NCBI RefSeq assembly: GCF_907165205.1 | Contig: NC_058196.1 | Coordinates: 6,490,501 to 6,554,500 of the forward strand | Origin: Coccinella septempunctata | Taxonomy: Eukaryota > Arthropoda > Insecta > Coleoptera > Coccinellidae | Reading direction: 5' to 3' | DNA: 64,000 nucleotides | Part shown: piece by piece, positions 31,381 to 43,907 of the stretch | Numbering within the stretch: the stretch's first letter is position 1 | Layout: each line of letters begins with the position of its first letter | Program-made: the position numbers and the translations under genes | The notes under the pieces: model-generated | Databases searched by the model: none | What the model saw: only the letters and a program-made list of their open reading frames with translations | What the model was told of the DNA's origin: nothing

Positions 31381-33180
31381 TGTTATATTTTTCGCATTTC
31401 TGAATGACTTCAATAATCGTCACATCGGTAGAATTCTCACCAAATCAGAATATCTTTTCGTTTCAACAATATACATAGTCGAATGAATGGTAATGTATAG
31501 CATACATCCGAATATTCTCTCCAAAATATTATTGAATATGGACAAAAAGTGATCACTACGAAAAAAGCATTTTTCAACAAGAAATACATTCTGCATTTTA
31601 CATTCATTTTCCGAAACAAATGGTATGGAGACCATTTCGGTAATCTCGGAGGCGGTGAAATTTTTTTCATTCATTAAAACAAAATCAATTTTTTTTCATA
31701 TGCTTTCATATCCTTTGAAATTCAAATATACAGATATAAGTTCTTCTTTATGTCAAAAAAATTGTCTTGAGGAAATTTTAAATTGGAATCCGATCTATAT
31801 CCAAGTTGTCTCTGGTGCAATAAAAACTTGAAGTCCACATGGATACAACTGCTGAATTTTAATCGATAATGACAAGGTCACAACTAGGTCCCAGTAATTC
31901 TCTTTTGGGCTATCTTTATTTTACTACGCCATTCCCCACAATACGGTCCCAATAAGTATCGCTGCATATACTTCTGTCGATCCCCATATGTTACGCCACA
32001 TACATATACAGAACAGAAATATCGATATAATTTCGTTTCAACAATATACATAGTCAAATGAATGGTAATGTATAGCATACATCCGAATATTCTCTCCAAA
32101 ATATTATTGAATATGGACAAGAAGTGATCACTACGAAAAAAGCATTTTTCAACAAGAAATACATTCTGTGTTTTACGTTCGTTTTCCGAAACAAATGGTA
32201 TGGAAACCATTTCGGTAATCTCGGAGGCGGTAAAATTTTTTCCATTCATTAAAACAAAATCAATTTTTTTTTCATATGCCCGATCCTTTGAAATTCAAAT
32301 ATACAGATATAAGTTCTTCTTTATGTCAAAAAAATTGTCTTGAGGAAATTTTAAATTGGAATCCGATCTATATCCAAGTTGTCTCTGGTGCAATAAAAAC
32401 TTGAATTCCACATGGATATAACTGCTGAATATTAATCGATAATGACAAGGTCACAACTAGGTCCCAGTAATTCTCTTTTGGGCTATGTTTATTTTACTAC
32501 GCCATTCCCCACAATACGGTCCCAATAAGTATCGCTGCATATACTTCTGTCGATCCCCATATGTTACGCCACATACATATACAGAACAGAAATATCGATA
32601 TAATTTCGTTTCAACAATATACATAGTCAAATGAATGGTAATGTTTAGCATACATTCGAATATTCTCTCCAAAATATTATTGAATATGGACATAAAGTTA
32701 TCACTACGAAAAAAACATTTTTCAACAAGAAATACATTCTGTGTTTTACGTTCGTTTTCCGAAACAAATGGTATGGAAACCATTTCGGTTATCTCGGAGG
32801 CGGTGAAATTTTTTTCATTCATGAAAACAAAAACAATTTTTTCTTTTTTCCATATGCTCGATAATTTGAAATTCAAATATACAGATACAAGTTCTTCATT
32901 AATGTCAATCAAATTGTCTTGAGGAAATTTTAAATTGCAATCTGAACTGATTTTCTATATCCAAGTTTTCTCTAGTTCAATAAAAACTTGAATTCAACAT
33001 GAATACAAATGCAGAATTTTAATCGATAATGACAAGGTCACAACGAGGTCCCAGTAATTATCTGTTGGGCTATGTTTATTTTACTACTCCATTCCCCACA
33101 ATACGGTCCCAATAAGTATCGCTGCATATACTTCTGTCGGTCCCCATATGTAACTCAACATATACAGAACAGAAATATCG
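31380..33180. repeat. Three tandem units of about 575 bp at the right end of E2
   Basis: Landmarks repeat at 31674, 32249 and 32822 (spacing 575 and 573 bp). Each unit contains GGTCCCAATAAGTATCGCTG and CCCCATATG motifs like those of the terminus (about 31947, 32518, 33105). The unit therefore amplifies the subterminal motif array inward. Small ORFs in each unit are shared by repetition only. Confidence 0.8.
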
Positions 33181-33312
33181 ATATAATTTCGTTTCCACAA
33201 TATACATAGCCAAATGATTAGTAATGTACACCTCCAAATCAAAATGTATATCAATATATACGGTCCATACGTTATATATATTCGGTCCCCATATGTCCCG
33301 CTGCATATAGAT
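33138..33312. promoter_or_regulatory. E2 right TIR and subterminal motifs
   Basis: CGGTCCCCATATG at 33138-33150 and again in the TIR at 33283-33295, which continues GTCCCGCTGCATATAGAT into the TA tract. Confidence 0.65.
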
Positions 33313-33328
33313 ATATATATATATATAT
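33311..33328. repeat. (TA)n tract shared by E2 and E4
   Basis: A short TA run (about 18 bp) is all that separates the right TIR of E2 from the left TIR of E4. Confidence 0.9.
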
Positions 33329-33624
33329 TTACATCTGGCATACCTTATTGCGTCCTTTCATAAAGCAACCTTATTGCGTCTCCCAGAAATACGCTACCTA
33401 GGTGGAATCTGATCGAAGTATATTAATCTACGCAAAAAATTACGTAGTTTGGTCGTTTCAGATCTCAAATATCTTCATTAATAAAGAAGTTGATATACGC
33501 ACATTATTGCGTCCTTTCATGGTCCTACCATTAGTGCGTCCGGTGTATATTTTGCTTTCACATGCAGCACAATGCTGCGTCCGAATTTTATTCAATCTTT
33601 CACCATTAGCATGTTATGGCGTCC
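33320..33624. promoter_or_regulatory. E4 left TIR and TTGCGTCC array
   Basis: TTGCGTCC-type motifs at 33348, 33374, 33507, 33534, 33575 and 33617, all in the same orientation, pointing into the element. Confidence 0.6.
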
Positions 33625-34139
33625 AGCGTAGTTGCCACATATATTCTTGAATCTGGTACAGTAGGATTATTCGAACTCGATGACGTAATCGTATTATAAC
33701 ATCGGTTTAAGTTACTACAACTTTCATCTTTCAAAACTCTCATCCAGTTTGTGGACTGCTCACTTGAGGAAATGTTTTTCTGAATTCTTCTCACTCTTGA
33801 AGTGTCTTTTCGTCAAGAAAAGCTTAAGTGATTATGTAAAAATAATTTTAAAAACGTGATATATTTCATTTTCGTTTTTTTTTCAATAACAAATGCATGA
33901 GAGAGTGGTGTTCTTTAGAAAACTTAAATAAGGAATGCCTCAACTGCACATTTGTTAGTTTTTCCTACGTTTATTATACGAACAATTTGGAAATCTGAAG
34001 AGTCAACTAGTCTCTCAGGGTAGTTAAATGGACGACGAATGAAATTCTCGAGTTCGACAGATCGATGTGGAGAGTGATGAATATAAATCGTAGCCGGCAT
34101 CCTAGCTCTTCGATATACAAGGAACTTCACATACAAGGA

Positions 34140-34815
34140 TCTTGTTGGTTTTCTGTAGGTTCCAGAGCCAAACATGGCTCTAGGGTCTGTGGCCATATTC
34201 GAAAACCGCTGACCGAGCTCAGTGTTAGTCTGGGCGGACTACTGACAGCATTCCAGGTGGAACGTTCTGCCATGCCATCAACATATGCATCAATCACCTG
34301 CTTGATAGGGGCTGGGCGGTAGGATCAATAAAAATCCTAACGGACGTACCCTGCATCAGATTTCTCGCAGCGAACAAATGCAATTAGGCACTGGTATTCG
34401 AATGCAGATCTAACCTCTCTAAATTAGGATGCCACAACCTCACAGTTTATTGGCCCGGAATTAACTATGGCAGTCGTCCCGGTCTGCGCCACTAGCACAG
34501 GGCAATATCGGTACCTCCCGGTAAACACACCAATCACTGGCTAAGATTATCTAGATCTAAGGTTGATTTCAGGGTCATTGTAGACTCCGGAGCTTACTTA
34601 CACAAACTCTACATCATCAATGAAACACTCGCTCTGCTTATAGGAGGACGAAACCATTGAGCATATCCTCAGTGACTGCCCAGTGATAGACAAGGTTCGC
34701 TCAGGCTGCTTCTAGGGGAACTCATGAACTCCTCTGACATTATCTTTTCCCATAGGAAGATGGCACTGGAGATAGAAGTTTTGCTCTCTGAGCTTGTTTG
34801 AGTGCCACAATAGAC
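34140..34815 (+). pseudogene. Non-LTR RNase H and C-terminal fragment (Jockey/I/R1 type)
   Basis: Broken plus-strand frames read L-S-V-S-L-G-G-L-L-T-A-F-Q-V-E (34215-34260), as in the RNase H domain of insect non-LTR polyproteins. Near 34645 they read E-D-E-T-I-E-H-I-L-S-D-C-P, the familiar C-terminal knuckle region. Many stops and frameshifts. No 5' part adjoins it. Confidence 0.6.
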
Positions 34816-36039
34816 CGCTTTGGTCGAGGTAGCAGGTCTGGGGGATTCGACCGATATGCTCAAAAAACTGTAACTCTCCGATACAAAGGATATACTTTGC
34901 TCGAATGCAGGAAGACAGGGGTTTCAAAGATTGCAATACCAACATAATACACAAAAGTTGGAAATGGAATAAGATTATTGAGAAGTCAAAACCCACTCAA
35001 GGGAATAGTAGCTCATCATGAAATCAGTAGTCAAAGAGCTGAAGTACCTTGAAGAATCTAATATCCGACATATGAATCGATCTCAAGCTAGTAGGAAAAT
35101 CTATCACGCCAGCAGAACAAAAGATATTAGAATGTCAGATAAGACAAGCAAAACAGAAGTTTTCAGTCGGATATCATATGAGTAAATATATCAGCACTTT
35201 ATATATTTCAAGTGATTGAAGGACCATGAGTTGCTCGAAAAATCATCTTCTGCTTTTTGGAGTCGGTTGAGCTGATGTCGGAAACGGGAGGATTTGTTCA
35301 TCAAGATGGAGTGATACTAGATACTAGAATACTAGGTGGTATAAGAAGAATATAATGCAAGTGGTCATCTCAACATTTTGCAGGACTTGCCGTGATCGAC
35401 GAAAACTCATCTTATGCACATTGTGTCCGCTTGCAGAATTCCTACTTCATCAGGGTATGAAGAGAGACACAATGCGAATTCCTTTCTTCCATCTTAGAAA
35501 AGTTTATGGTTTAGACAAATAACCAGAGGTCTCATTTGTACCTCCAAAGACCAGAGCAGTTGTAGAAAATGATAAAGCTTGCATATATTGTAATTAAGCT
35601 TTTCCAACAACTTGTCCTATCCACGCAAAAAAGCTCGATAAAGTTCTACCAGAGAAAAAGCTCAAAGAATTTTTTGTCGTCGTAATCCCTTCACTGCCGA
35701 AAATAATGTGTTAGAGAACGAAGAAGAGAAAAATGAAAAATATAAGGATCAATGTTCGAACTGGAGAATTGAAGATTATTCTGGCCCGCAGAACTCTGGC
35801 TGCAGAATGCAGAAAGCAGTGTTGCTCGGGTCACTTGGTTTCATCAGGTCCCTTGAACAGTACGAACCTCTTGCAGCTCATCTCCCTGGTTGAGAGACGC
35901 TGTATCTACTTTTAAGAACCATTTGAAGCAAAACTTATAACAGTTCGAAATTAATATGCCAAACCTCCCCACTACGATCTGGAACAAAGAGTCGATCAGG
36001 GAATTTTGGAGGCCTTCCACTCCAGTTATCCATTCCCAG

Positions 36040-36520
36040 AAGTTTGAACAAGTGAGGATGCACCTAATTAATCCTATTCATGCGTGTGCTCATGCCGACG
36101 ATTTTCAAATCTTTGGTGATATTGGCTTTATTGAAGACTGCGTTTCCTGGAGCGTGCTTTGTGGAGTCATTGTTGATTTGGTGTGGCACAAATCTACTAC
36201 CATTGAGCATTTCTGAGTGCAATGTCGTTACGTACACCAGAAAAAAGAACCATCTATTGTATAGTTATAGTCTTGATGGCAGCGTCCTGATCGGAAGAAC
36301 GAAGATAAGAGATCTTGGCATTGTTTTGATAGAAGTTTTACATTTGTTCCTCATGTTAATCATTTACTTGGTACCACTCGTGCGTAATAGCAGATATTTT
36401 TCTGATCCGGAAACCATGATTATGCTGTTCAATACATTTGTGAGGAGCAAACTATAGTTTGGATGCATTGCTTGGAACTCAATATACGATTGCCATAGAC
36501 ATCACATGTAGTCCGAGAGC
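36040..36520 (+). pseudogene. Jockey/CR1-type reverse transcriptase fragment
   Basis: A plus-strand frame shows H-A-D-D-F-Q-I-F (motif C, near 36097). After a frameshift it shows S-E-C-N-V-V-T-Y-T-R-K-K-N, Y-S-L-D-G, I-R-D-L-G-I-V and L-F-N-T-F-V-R-S-K-L, then a stop followed by A-W-N-S-I-Y-D. This is the thumb region of insect Jockey/CR1-like elements. At least two frameshifts and one stop: dead. Confidence 0.65.
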
Positions 36521-37984
36521 TGGCGACGAAAATCGACAAGAGTTTGGTAATGGGTCATAACTAATTATGAGTTAGTTTTGATGGTGTATATGAGCACCCA
36601 CTATGAAAGATCAGGTAGTGGAACATCTGACGGCGACGCTCTTTGATTTATATAAAATTACGATATCCGTACTTTGGGTGACTGCTGACTGCTTCTGTTC
36701 TATTGCTATATGGTCTGAATATTTTGTTCTCAAATAATATATGTTATATTTGAGCAGTAAATGGAATTTCAGCCAATACAAATCTCTTGAAACAACATCG
36801 TTAAGGCAGCAACTTATATGGGGTACTGTCCAACCCGGTTTCCCTTTAATGAGGTCTGACCACCTTCTCAAGTTTTCTGTTTTATGAACTAGTTCAGTGA
36901 TAATTTTCAATCATTACAAAATACTTGTAGAGTGTGTTGTAATTTCATATACCTACATCAAAGCGCGTCACCGCTAGGTGTTCCACTACCTAACCTTGAG
37001 AGTGGGTGCTGACTAATGTACACCCTCAATACTAAATAACATTAAATTATGCGCCATTACAAAACTATGCGCCATTACAGCTCTCGGACTAATGGAGGCT
37101 GTTTAGAGAAGTTTTTTCTAGTAAGATCATGCTGTTTGGTTGAATAAATTCGGTGAAGTTAAGCTTGATGTCAGGAGGGGCGTTGCTTGTTTGAGGTTCC
37201 TTCATGAACCCTTGAATGGCACATCTGCACGCTAGAGTAGGATTTCATGTACGACACCCAAGTTCTAGACCCGTACGCTTGTTCACCCTTGCTACGACAA
37301 GAGCAAATATATTGTTACAGTCACCTGTAACAGATTTGTTCTAAATTCAATCAGGTCTCGCATCTCTGTGATATTCACTTTGACATAGTTTACATAATGT
37401 GTAAAACTTATTAATTTTTGTGATAATGTCAATTCTAATCCCACAGCATTCAGAATACAAAATGTCATGGCAAAACTGGAAATCAACCTCACAATATCGC
37501 TCAAGAAGCTAGACGCATTATTCACCAAAGGAGAACAGAAACGATCGATCCTTCTTCTCAAAACAATCTTCTCGGATAGAAAAACCATAACTAGAATCTA
37601 TACAGCAATATAAACCAAGAATCCCTCGTAAGGAAGATTGGTATATTTAAAAGACGATGCTTGGAGTGGGCAATGAACACCTTCTAACTATATAGATCAC
37701 CAGAAGTGTAAAGAATAATCCTAGAAGAGATTCTTCTTCATCTTCTGAAGATAACCAGAAGCTGCTTAGAATGAGTCATATGCACAGAAAATGGAGAAGG
37801 GCAAAATGCACCAAAATGGGGACCCACAATCTTAAAGAACAATTAATTCAACATAGTTTTTATTGAAAACGATGGAGAAAGTAGTAGATAACAACATAAG
37901 AACATAGAATCTGGAGAATACACCAATTCACGAATGCCAGCAGGCCTACAGGCCGACCGATCAACAAAGACTGCTCTGTATGAC

Positions 37985-38330
37985 CGTATGACTCTATAGC
38001 TAGGTTCCTGGTCCCTCGGGAACTAAAGGAAATGAAGAGGCAAATACAATCGACAGAGAGTTTCTCGGGAGGAATCTTCCGAAACTGGAACATTCCAAAT
38101 AGTTTCTTGGTATCTTTAACACTGCGAGATTTAAAAAGTATCAGGATATTAGCAGGAATATGCTATATCTCCTTACTATATTCCTTATTACAGGGCGTTG
38201 TCGCATCAGGAAGTAACTAATGAAAATGGGTCTATCGGGAACTCACGAGTGTAGTTTCTTTAGGGAGGAGGATTGAACTCCAGATCACCTGTGACACAGA
38301 ATGCCATTGCCATCCCAGATAGTGGAGTTC
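37985..38330 (+). pseudogene. Second non-LTR RNase H/C-terminal fragment
   Basis: The plus strand reads P-G-P-S-G-T-K-G-N-E-E-A near 38010, matching the P-G-H-x-G-x-x-G-N-E-x-A motif of RNase H. Near 38260 it reads C-S-F-F-R-E-E-D then T-P-D-H, resembling the C-terminal knuckle. Interrupted by stops; from a different element than 34140-34815. Confidence 0.5.
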
Positions 38331-39173
38331 AATAGAACTCTGGAAGGCACAATAGATCTTACGGTCGCAGTGCAACGTAACTTGTAGTCAATCAATAGTC
38401 TTACTAAAATTATATGTTTCATAAACATACCGATTAGATTCAATCAGAATCTGAGAGCTTAACATTCTGTTTCATCCCAGCAGTTATTGTACGAAGAATT
38501 GGGTTTTCAATTAAGAGAATTTCATAGTAACCGGAGTTAAGGCTTTTTCTGACTAAACAAGTGGAGAAAAATCTGAAATAATTAATTGCTATCTATTAGG
38601 TATATCTGATTAAATTTGAAGACGACATGATTCAACCTATAGCAACAAGGGTCAATTCAGCAAAGTGTGATATCAATTCCTCAAAAACTGTTGGATCAAT
38701 TCGACTCGAAACTGTACAGTTTTCGAATTGAGATGCACATGTTGAATTTTAGTTCGATAGTTCAGATAGGAATTGAGATTTTGGTTTGGATAGGAATTGA
38801 GATTTCAGTGGTCAATTCGGTGATACTGGTGAAATGACATAAGCATAAGCGGATAAAGCGATACCTTTCATGTCATTTCATAAATCCGATAATTCTCTGG
38901 AAAGTGTTATCGTTTGATTTCTAATTAAAATGAAATAAAATTCTGTATACAACGCGTCAGTTATAAATATTCATTCATTGGTAAAAATAATAATGACAAT
39001 ATTAGTTACAAGAACACTATAGGGGCATTTGAATCGGACCTGCTATTGCTCGAGAGACAGAATCCAATTCATTCACATAACAGTGTCAGGATGACCTTGG
39101 AGCCTAGGAAGCTAAATCATTTCAGTTGTGCAAATACAACTTGGTTTACTCGTATCCACTGTTGCCAGATTCA

Positions 39174-39551
39174 GGACGCAACATTATGCGTCGTGTGAAA
39201 GATGTATATTGACTGTATATCAGTTTTCATCATTTGAAGCGCCCCCGAAGCGGAATTTGCGTGAACTAAAAATATACTTTAGGTTTCATGAGAAGTACTT
39301 TACTGCGTCTGGAGATATGTTTTTCAACATAGAATAACTCTTCTATCAGAAGATGAATGAAATCTATAGTTGTTCTAAAGATAGTTCTCGACGTCCTTCA
39401 CGATTTGCGACCACCTCTGTCGTTGAATCCCTCGAAATACCAGAGAAAATTTTGAAAAACAATGCTGCGTCCGGTATACGGACGCAGTATTATTCAGGAC
39501 GCAATAGTGTATGGCCCAAAGACAATGTATGGACGCAACATAGTATGCTGG

Positions 39552-39554
<3 letters not shown>
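39174..39554. promoter_or_regulatory. E4 right subterminal array and TIR
   Basis: GGACGCAA at 39174, 39497 and 39531 plus the 23-bp palindrome at 39465-39487 (spacer GTATA), ending in the TIR next to TA repeats. Confidence 0.6.

Positions 39555-39601
<47 letters not shown>
39555..39601. repeat. (TA)n tract between E4 and E1c
   Basis: About 46 bp of TA repeat between the right TIR of E4 and the left end of E1c. Confidence 0.95.
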
Positions 39602-39606
<5 letters not shown>

Positions 39607-41394
39607 TAAAGTGTTAATACCACCTCCAAAATAGTAACTCGTTTAACGCTCTCACCTCATATATATCGATGTCACCTCCGATTTCGGAGGTGACATCGTT
39701 TTGCCTTGTTTTTTAGCTTGTTAGATTCAGGAGGCTTCAGGGATCAACATATCAAAAAATCGTTTTGAGGTCACAACGCACCCCGTTTATGTACTGAACA
39801 ATCTTTTAGTTCGAGTGTATATCACTGGCGCTAGTGTGCCGAGCTGTATATAGAAGAATTGCTCTGCGGGACTCTTTGCTGGTTAGCACCTCCGAAAATG
39901 GCAACGTTGTACCGTACAAGCAGATGTAGACAGGCGGAATATCAGTATACGGAGGAATTAAGTAAATAGAGGCGCAGCGCGCTATCTCCTCTATAATTGC
40001 AATCCAGGCGGCATATCTCAACAATTTTTATTGCATTCTTTTGTAGGGGAAAGAATCACGTGAAAGAAAACCAATCTCAGCTCTCTCGAATGGGATTATG
40101 ACTGTATACATTTCATCGTGTGTATCTATGCATCCGTTGAACTTCTTTCATCTCAAGCTAACACCATAATTCTGAATTTGGCGATTTAATTACTTACTTG
40201 AAAACAAATCGATTTGAATCTTGTACATAATAGTGATTCTTTCTATGAAAATGATCTATATAGATAATACCACTCATTAGAATAACGAATAAATCAGTAA
40301 TGTTCTTAGAACATAGAATAACAGGAAGGAGCTTTTCTAGGTACACCTAGAGGTAAAATATATCTATATATACTATGAAGAACTTTCTTTCAGCTCGAAC
40401 TTTCGATATTCATTTATATCAACATCGATAGCACTACAAAAAGTGTATCACTCACAAGAGCGTAATGCTCTATGTAGGGAAACGGCTTAAATGGATGATA
40501 CCAGATAGTTTTTTGTTAAGAATGTACAACTACCTGCAAGATAACACAACAGGAGAAAAATTATTCATTGTTTCAAACACTTGTTTAAATACATATCGGG
40601 CTAAAAACCCTGAATCTACGCCAACACGAATCACGAATTTGTACAATTGGAGATATTTCAAGCTATTCCGTCTCTGGTTTCTGCATGATTTTATCGGGCC
40701 AAATGTTGCCTTGTTTCGGCCGGTTTGATAACCACTGATAGGAAATATTGACGAATTTTCAATGAAGTGTGAGAAATTTTTGAATTTCTTTTTCCTATTT
40801 TCTAATGAATAACCACTGATATATCTATGGGAGATGATTCCCCAACATGAGGGTTCCTCAAACAACTGAAGAACAGAAGAATCTTCACTTGGAAGGCCGA
40901 ACCTAGTCGAAAGACCTTCATGGTCATAAGCAAGATTTGAAATACTATTAATTCCACTACTGGGTAAACTGAGCTTACCTTCACCCACCTGAAGATGTTA
41001 TTGTGTCGTGGTTCAAAACTAATTTTGTAAAATCGTATTATCTATTTTGAGTTCAATTGTGGATCTTCATCCAGTATCAGTCACATCAATTCAATATATC
41101 TCTATAATTCTGAATTTGGCGAAATAATTCATTACCTACCTGAAATAAAACCATAATAATATTGATTCTTTCTATGAAAATTATTTATATAGATAATACT
41201 TCCTATTAGAATAACGAATAATCAGAAATGTTACATTGCATATAAAAAAATGAGCTGTTCAGAGAAAGGAGAATACTTTTTGGAAAAGAATATTCAGAAG
41301 TACAGGCCGATCCTAAGGCGTGCCGAATTCCTTATGTGCCGCTCCGCCCGCTCCAAAGACAAAAAATATACTTTTTTTACATATATACGGTGTC

Positions 41395-42400
41395 CCAGAT
41401 AAGATGAAAAACATTTTAATGTGAGATAGAGAACACCTCGAGGATTACGAAGAACCCCCACATGTAGTATCTAAGAGTTCTAGATTCTGATTTACAGGGT
41501 GTTTTTCAAATTTAAATGGAAATTGAAACCACTCTATCTCCTGAACGGAGATATTCATCCGAAATTTGATATGAAGATAGCTTCTATGAGGTTCCAGAAA
41601 CTGATTTTTCGTCTTGATAGCGACAATAATTTTTTCTATCGTGTCGATATTCAACATCCTATTGATCTCATAACGAAGTGAATTTTGAATTTTTATGGAT
41701 TTAATCAATTGAATCACTATTGAATGTTAATTTTAGTTTTCATTTGATCGACTACTTAGATCAGTTTTCTGAAGAGTAACTCGAGGATGGTTCTTCAACA
41801 ATTATTTATTTTTAAGTAATTTAATTGGTAAAAATAAAATATAAAGTGATCGTTTTCATCCCATGATGAAGTGAATTTTATATCTTAATGAATTGCATTA
41901 AAGAATTAATTGTTCCTACATCTTTGGTTGCAGAGATGATTTTATTTGATGTTATTTTATAGAACGCACCGCACCTTTGATTTTTTTTTGTATTGGATCG
42001 AATGAAAATTGGAATAAACATTCAATAATGTATATTTAATTGATTAAATTCGTAAAGATTCAAAATTCACTTCGGTATGAGAAGAATAGAATGTTAAATA
42101 TCAACACGAGAAAAAACTTATTGTCACTATCAAGAAATTGAATGAATAAATTTAAAGTTTACGCAGATATCGAGAAATCATGAAATTCATTGGGTGATTT
42201 CGCGAAATTTTAACGACAACGACTGTCCAAATTTACTGTCCTGCAAATAGAATGATATTGATTGCAGTTTTCTGGAACCTCATGGAAACTATCTCCATTC
42301 CAAATTTCGGATGAATAGGCGATTCCGTTCAGGAGATAGAGTTGTTTTAATTTCCGCTCCACTCAAACTTTAAAAACACCCTGTAAATGAGAATCTATAA
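41395..42400. repeat. Inverted repeat in the E1c-specific insert
   Basis: About 200 bp at 41490-41690 recurs inverted at about 42240-42385, both ends carrying ACAGGGTGTTTTTC or its decayed equivalent. Non-coding fold-back, probably a nested element. Confidence 0.55.
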
Positions 42401-43907
42401 TCTCCCATTTGGATGATGATGTCCCTGCCCTCCGACATCTTCTCTACAGATTTTTATGTTATCTAATCTACACAATGAAAATGCAATTTACATTTTTAAG
42501 TACACGCATGCAGTAACTGTAGGAAGCATCATAATTGAACCCTAGCCGTTTTTGTTTTTACGACCACGCGATTCTATTTCAAAATCTGGTAATTTTTACA
42601 AACCCTAGACATTCCTATCTCGAGTCCCTATCGATAACGATAATTGCTCTCAGATGGTGGTTTGTTCGATCTTTACATCACGTTCTTCTGAAGCAAGCAT
42701 TCTTTTGTTTTTCTTTTTTTCGGTGAAAGGGAACAAGGAATATTCGATTTGACAAGATTGAAAAATTCAGTTTCATTTAATATTTTTCGTCGTCTCATTC
42801 AAAATTTGGATAATTGGAGTTAGAAAGTAATACTCAATAATTGACACTGACTGACAAATGAAGGTGGCTGTCTGAGGCCATCCCTTTTATTTGGGCGACC
42901 GCGTGCCGGACAAGCGCTGCATACCTGCTAGGATCGACACTACCGTAATAGATAGTGATGAATATTCAATAAGAATAAGCGATTCCGAACATTTTCAGAT
43001 TAATTCAAATTATTTCAGAATCGAGAGAAAAAATGCGATAAATTTTACAATATAAAAGAAATGAACGTCGGCTGAACCCAATGTTGGTCATTGATGTGTT
43101 ATTCCAGATCGAACGCTCTGTATATTCTCTTTGAATCGGATTGCTCAATGATTTTGAGGAATCCTTTGCTCAGAAGCATCTATTTTATTATAGATTATGT
43201 TTAAATATTGGATTTTCCCGAAAATTTAAAGAACTTGTACCATCTCTCTGGTTTGAATTTTTTAGTGATGTATCATAAAGAAAATTACCAATTATATCGA
43301 AACAAGTGAGATTTTATGAAGAATTATTCAAAACAGATTTCATTTTTCCATAGATCATAAAGGATGTAAGGGAAAAATTAAACAAAATTGAAGTCTTTAG
43401 AAGGCCTCGAGTCAACATATTTTGAAATTGCAACCATGTTTTTGTCAAGACATGATGAATCTACAAAATGAAGTTAATAATATAAATACATACTCGGATA
43501 CAATCTAAACTTGACAATATACGAGACAGTTTTCGCAAGAGTTTCAATGAAATCTGAAAATTTTCATCATTCTAGAGCATTCTGGACATCAATAATTCTC
43601 GAATCGTCCATGGCATAAATTCAATTTTATCCAATATAACACGCAAAACGAAATGTTACTCGAACTCATCTTGAGCAATTCGTTCCTAAAAAGCTCGAAT
43701 CAGGTAGAGAAGTTTGAACCCTTCGTATCAGCATTAACACGTGTTTTGCAGTAAACAGATGCCGATTTCATTTTCAACGGGCAATGTAACCAGGGTCGGG
43801 GGGATGAACCAGAGTCTCTGGATGAACGTTTCTCACAACAAGAAGAATTTGAATTTTCATATGAGGGTGAGGCATTTGTTTCAAAATTTTCAGAGTACAA
43901 GGAGTAT

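Larger units (their letters stand above)
24648..33312. mobile_element. E2: 8.7-kb TIR element in (TA)n with gene remnant
   Basis: Terminal inverted repeats of about 30 bp (24648-24681 and 33283-33312) share CAGCGG(T/G)ACATATGGGG then ACCG and abut TA tracts. Subterminal copies of CGGTACWTATKGGGACCG crowd the left 190 bp, with a perfect GGGACCGGTCCC palindrome at 24767-24778. The right end has three tandem 575-bp units that also carry GGTCCCAATAAGTATCGCTG-type motifs. Inside lies a minus-strand multi-exon gene remnant (25308-27821) interrupted by a fold-back element. From 27830 to about 31380 I see no recognisable gene. It is probably a DNA transposon of unknown superfamily or its degraded autonomous form. 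Confidence 0.75.
33329..39554. mobile_element. E4: 6.2-kb TIR element in (TA)n
   Basis: Terminal repeats share TATATATTTA…GCATAC…TTGCGTCC (left 33320-33355; right 39531-39560, inverted). Motif TTGCGTCC/GGACGCAA recurs six times within 33348-33624 and at least five times within 39174-39538, including a palindrome with 9-bp arms CTGCGTCCG (39465-39487). The interior consists of decayed pieces of non-LTR retrotransposons and unassigned sequence; no intact gene. It is probably a non-autonomous DNA transposon that accumulated insertions, with the same design as E1, E2 and E5 but a different motif. Confidence 0.7.

Noticed and set aside
31420..32912. Family of similar minus-strand ORFs as a tandem gene cluster
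   Set aside because: They differ in length and frame context and follow the 575-bp non-coding repeat of E2.
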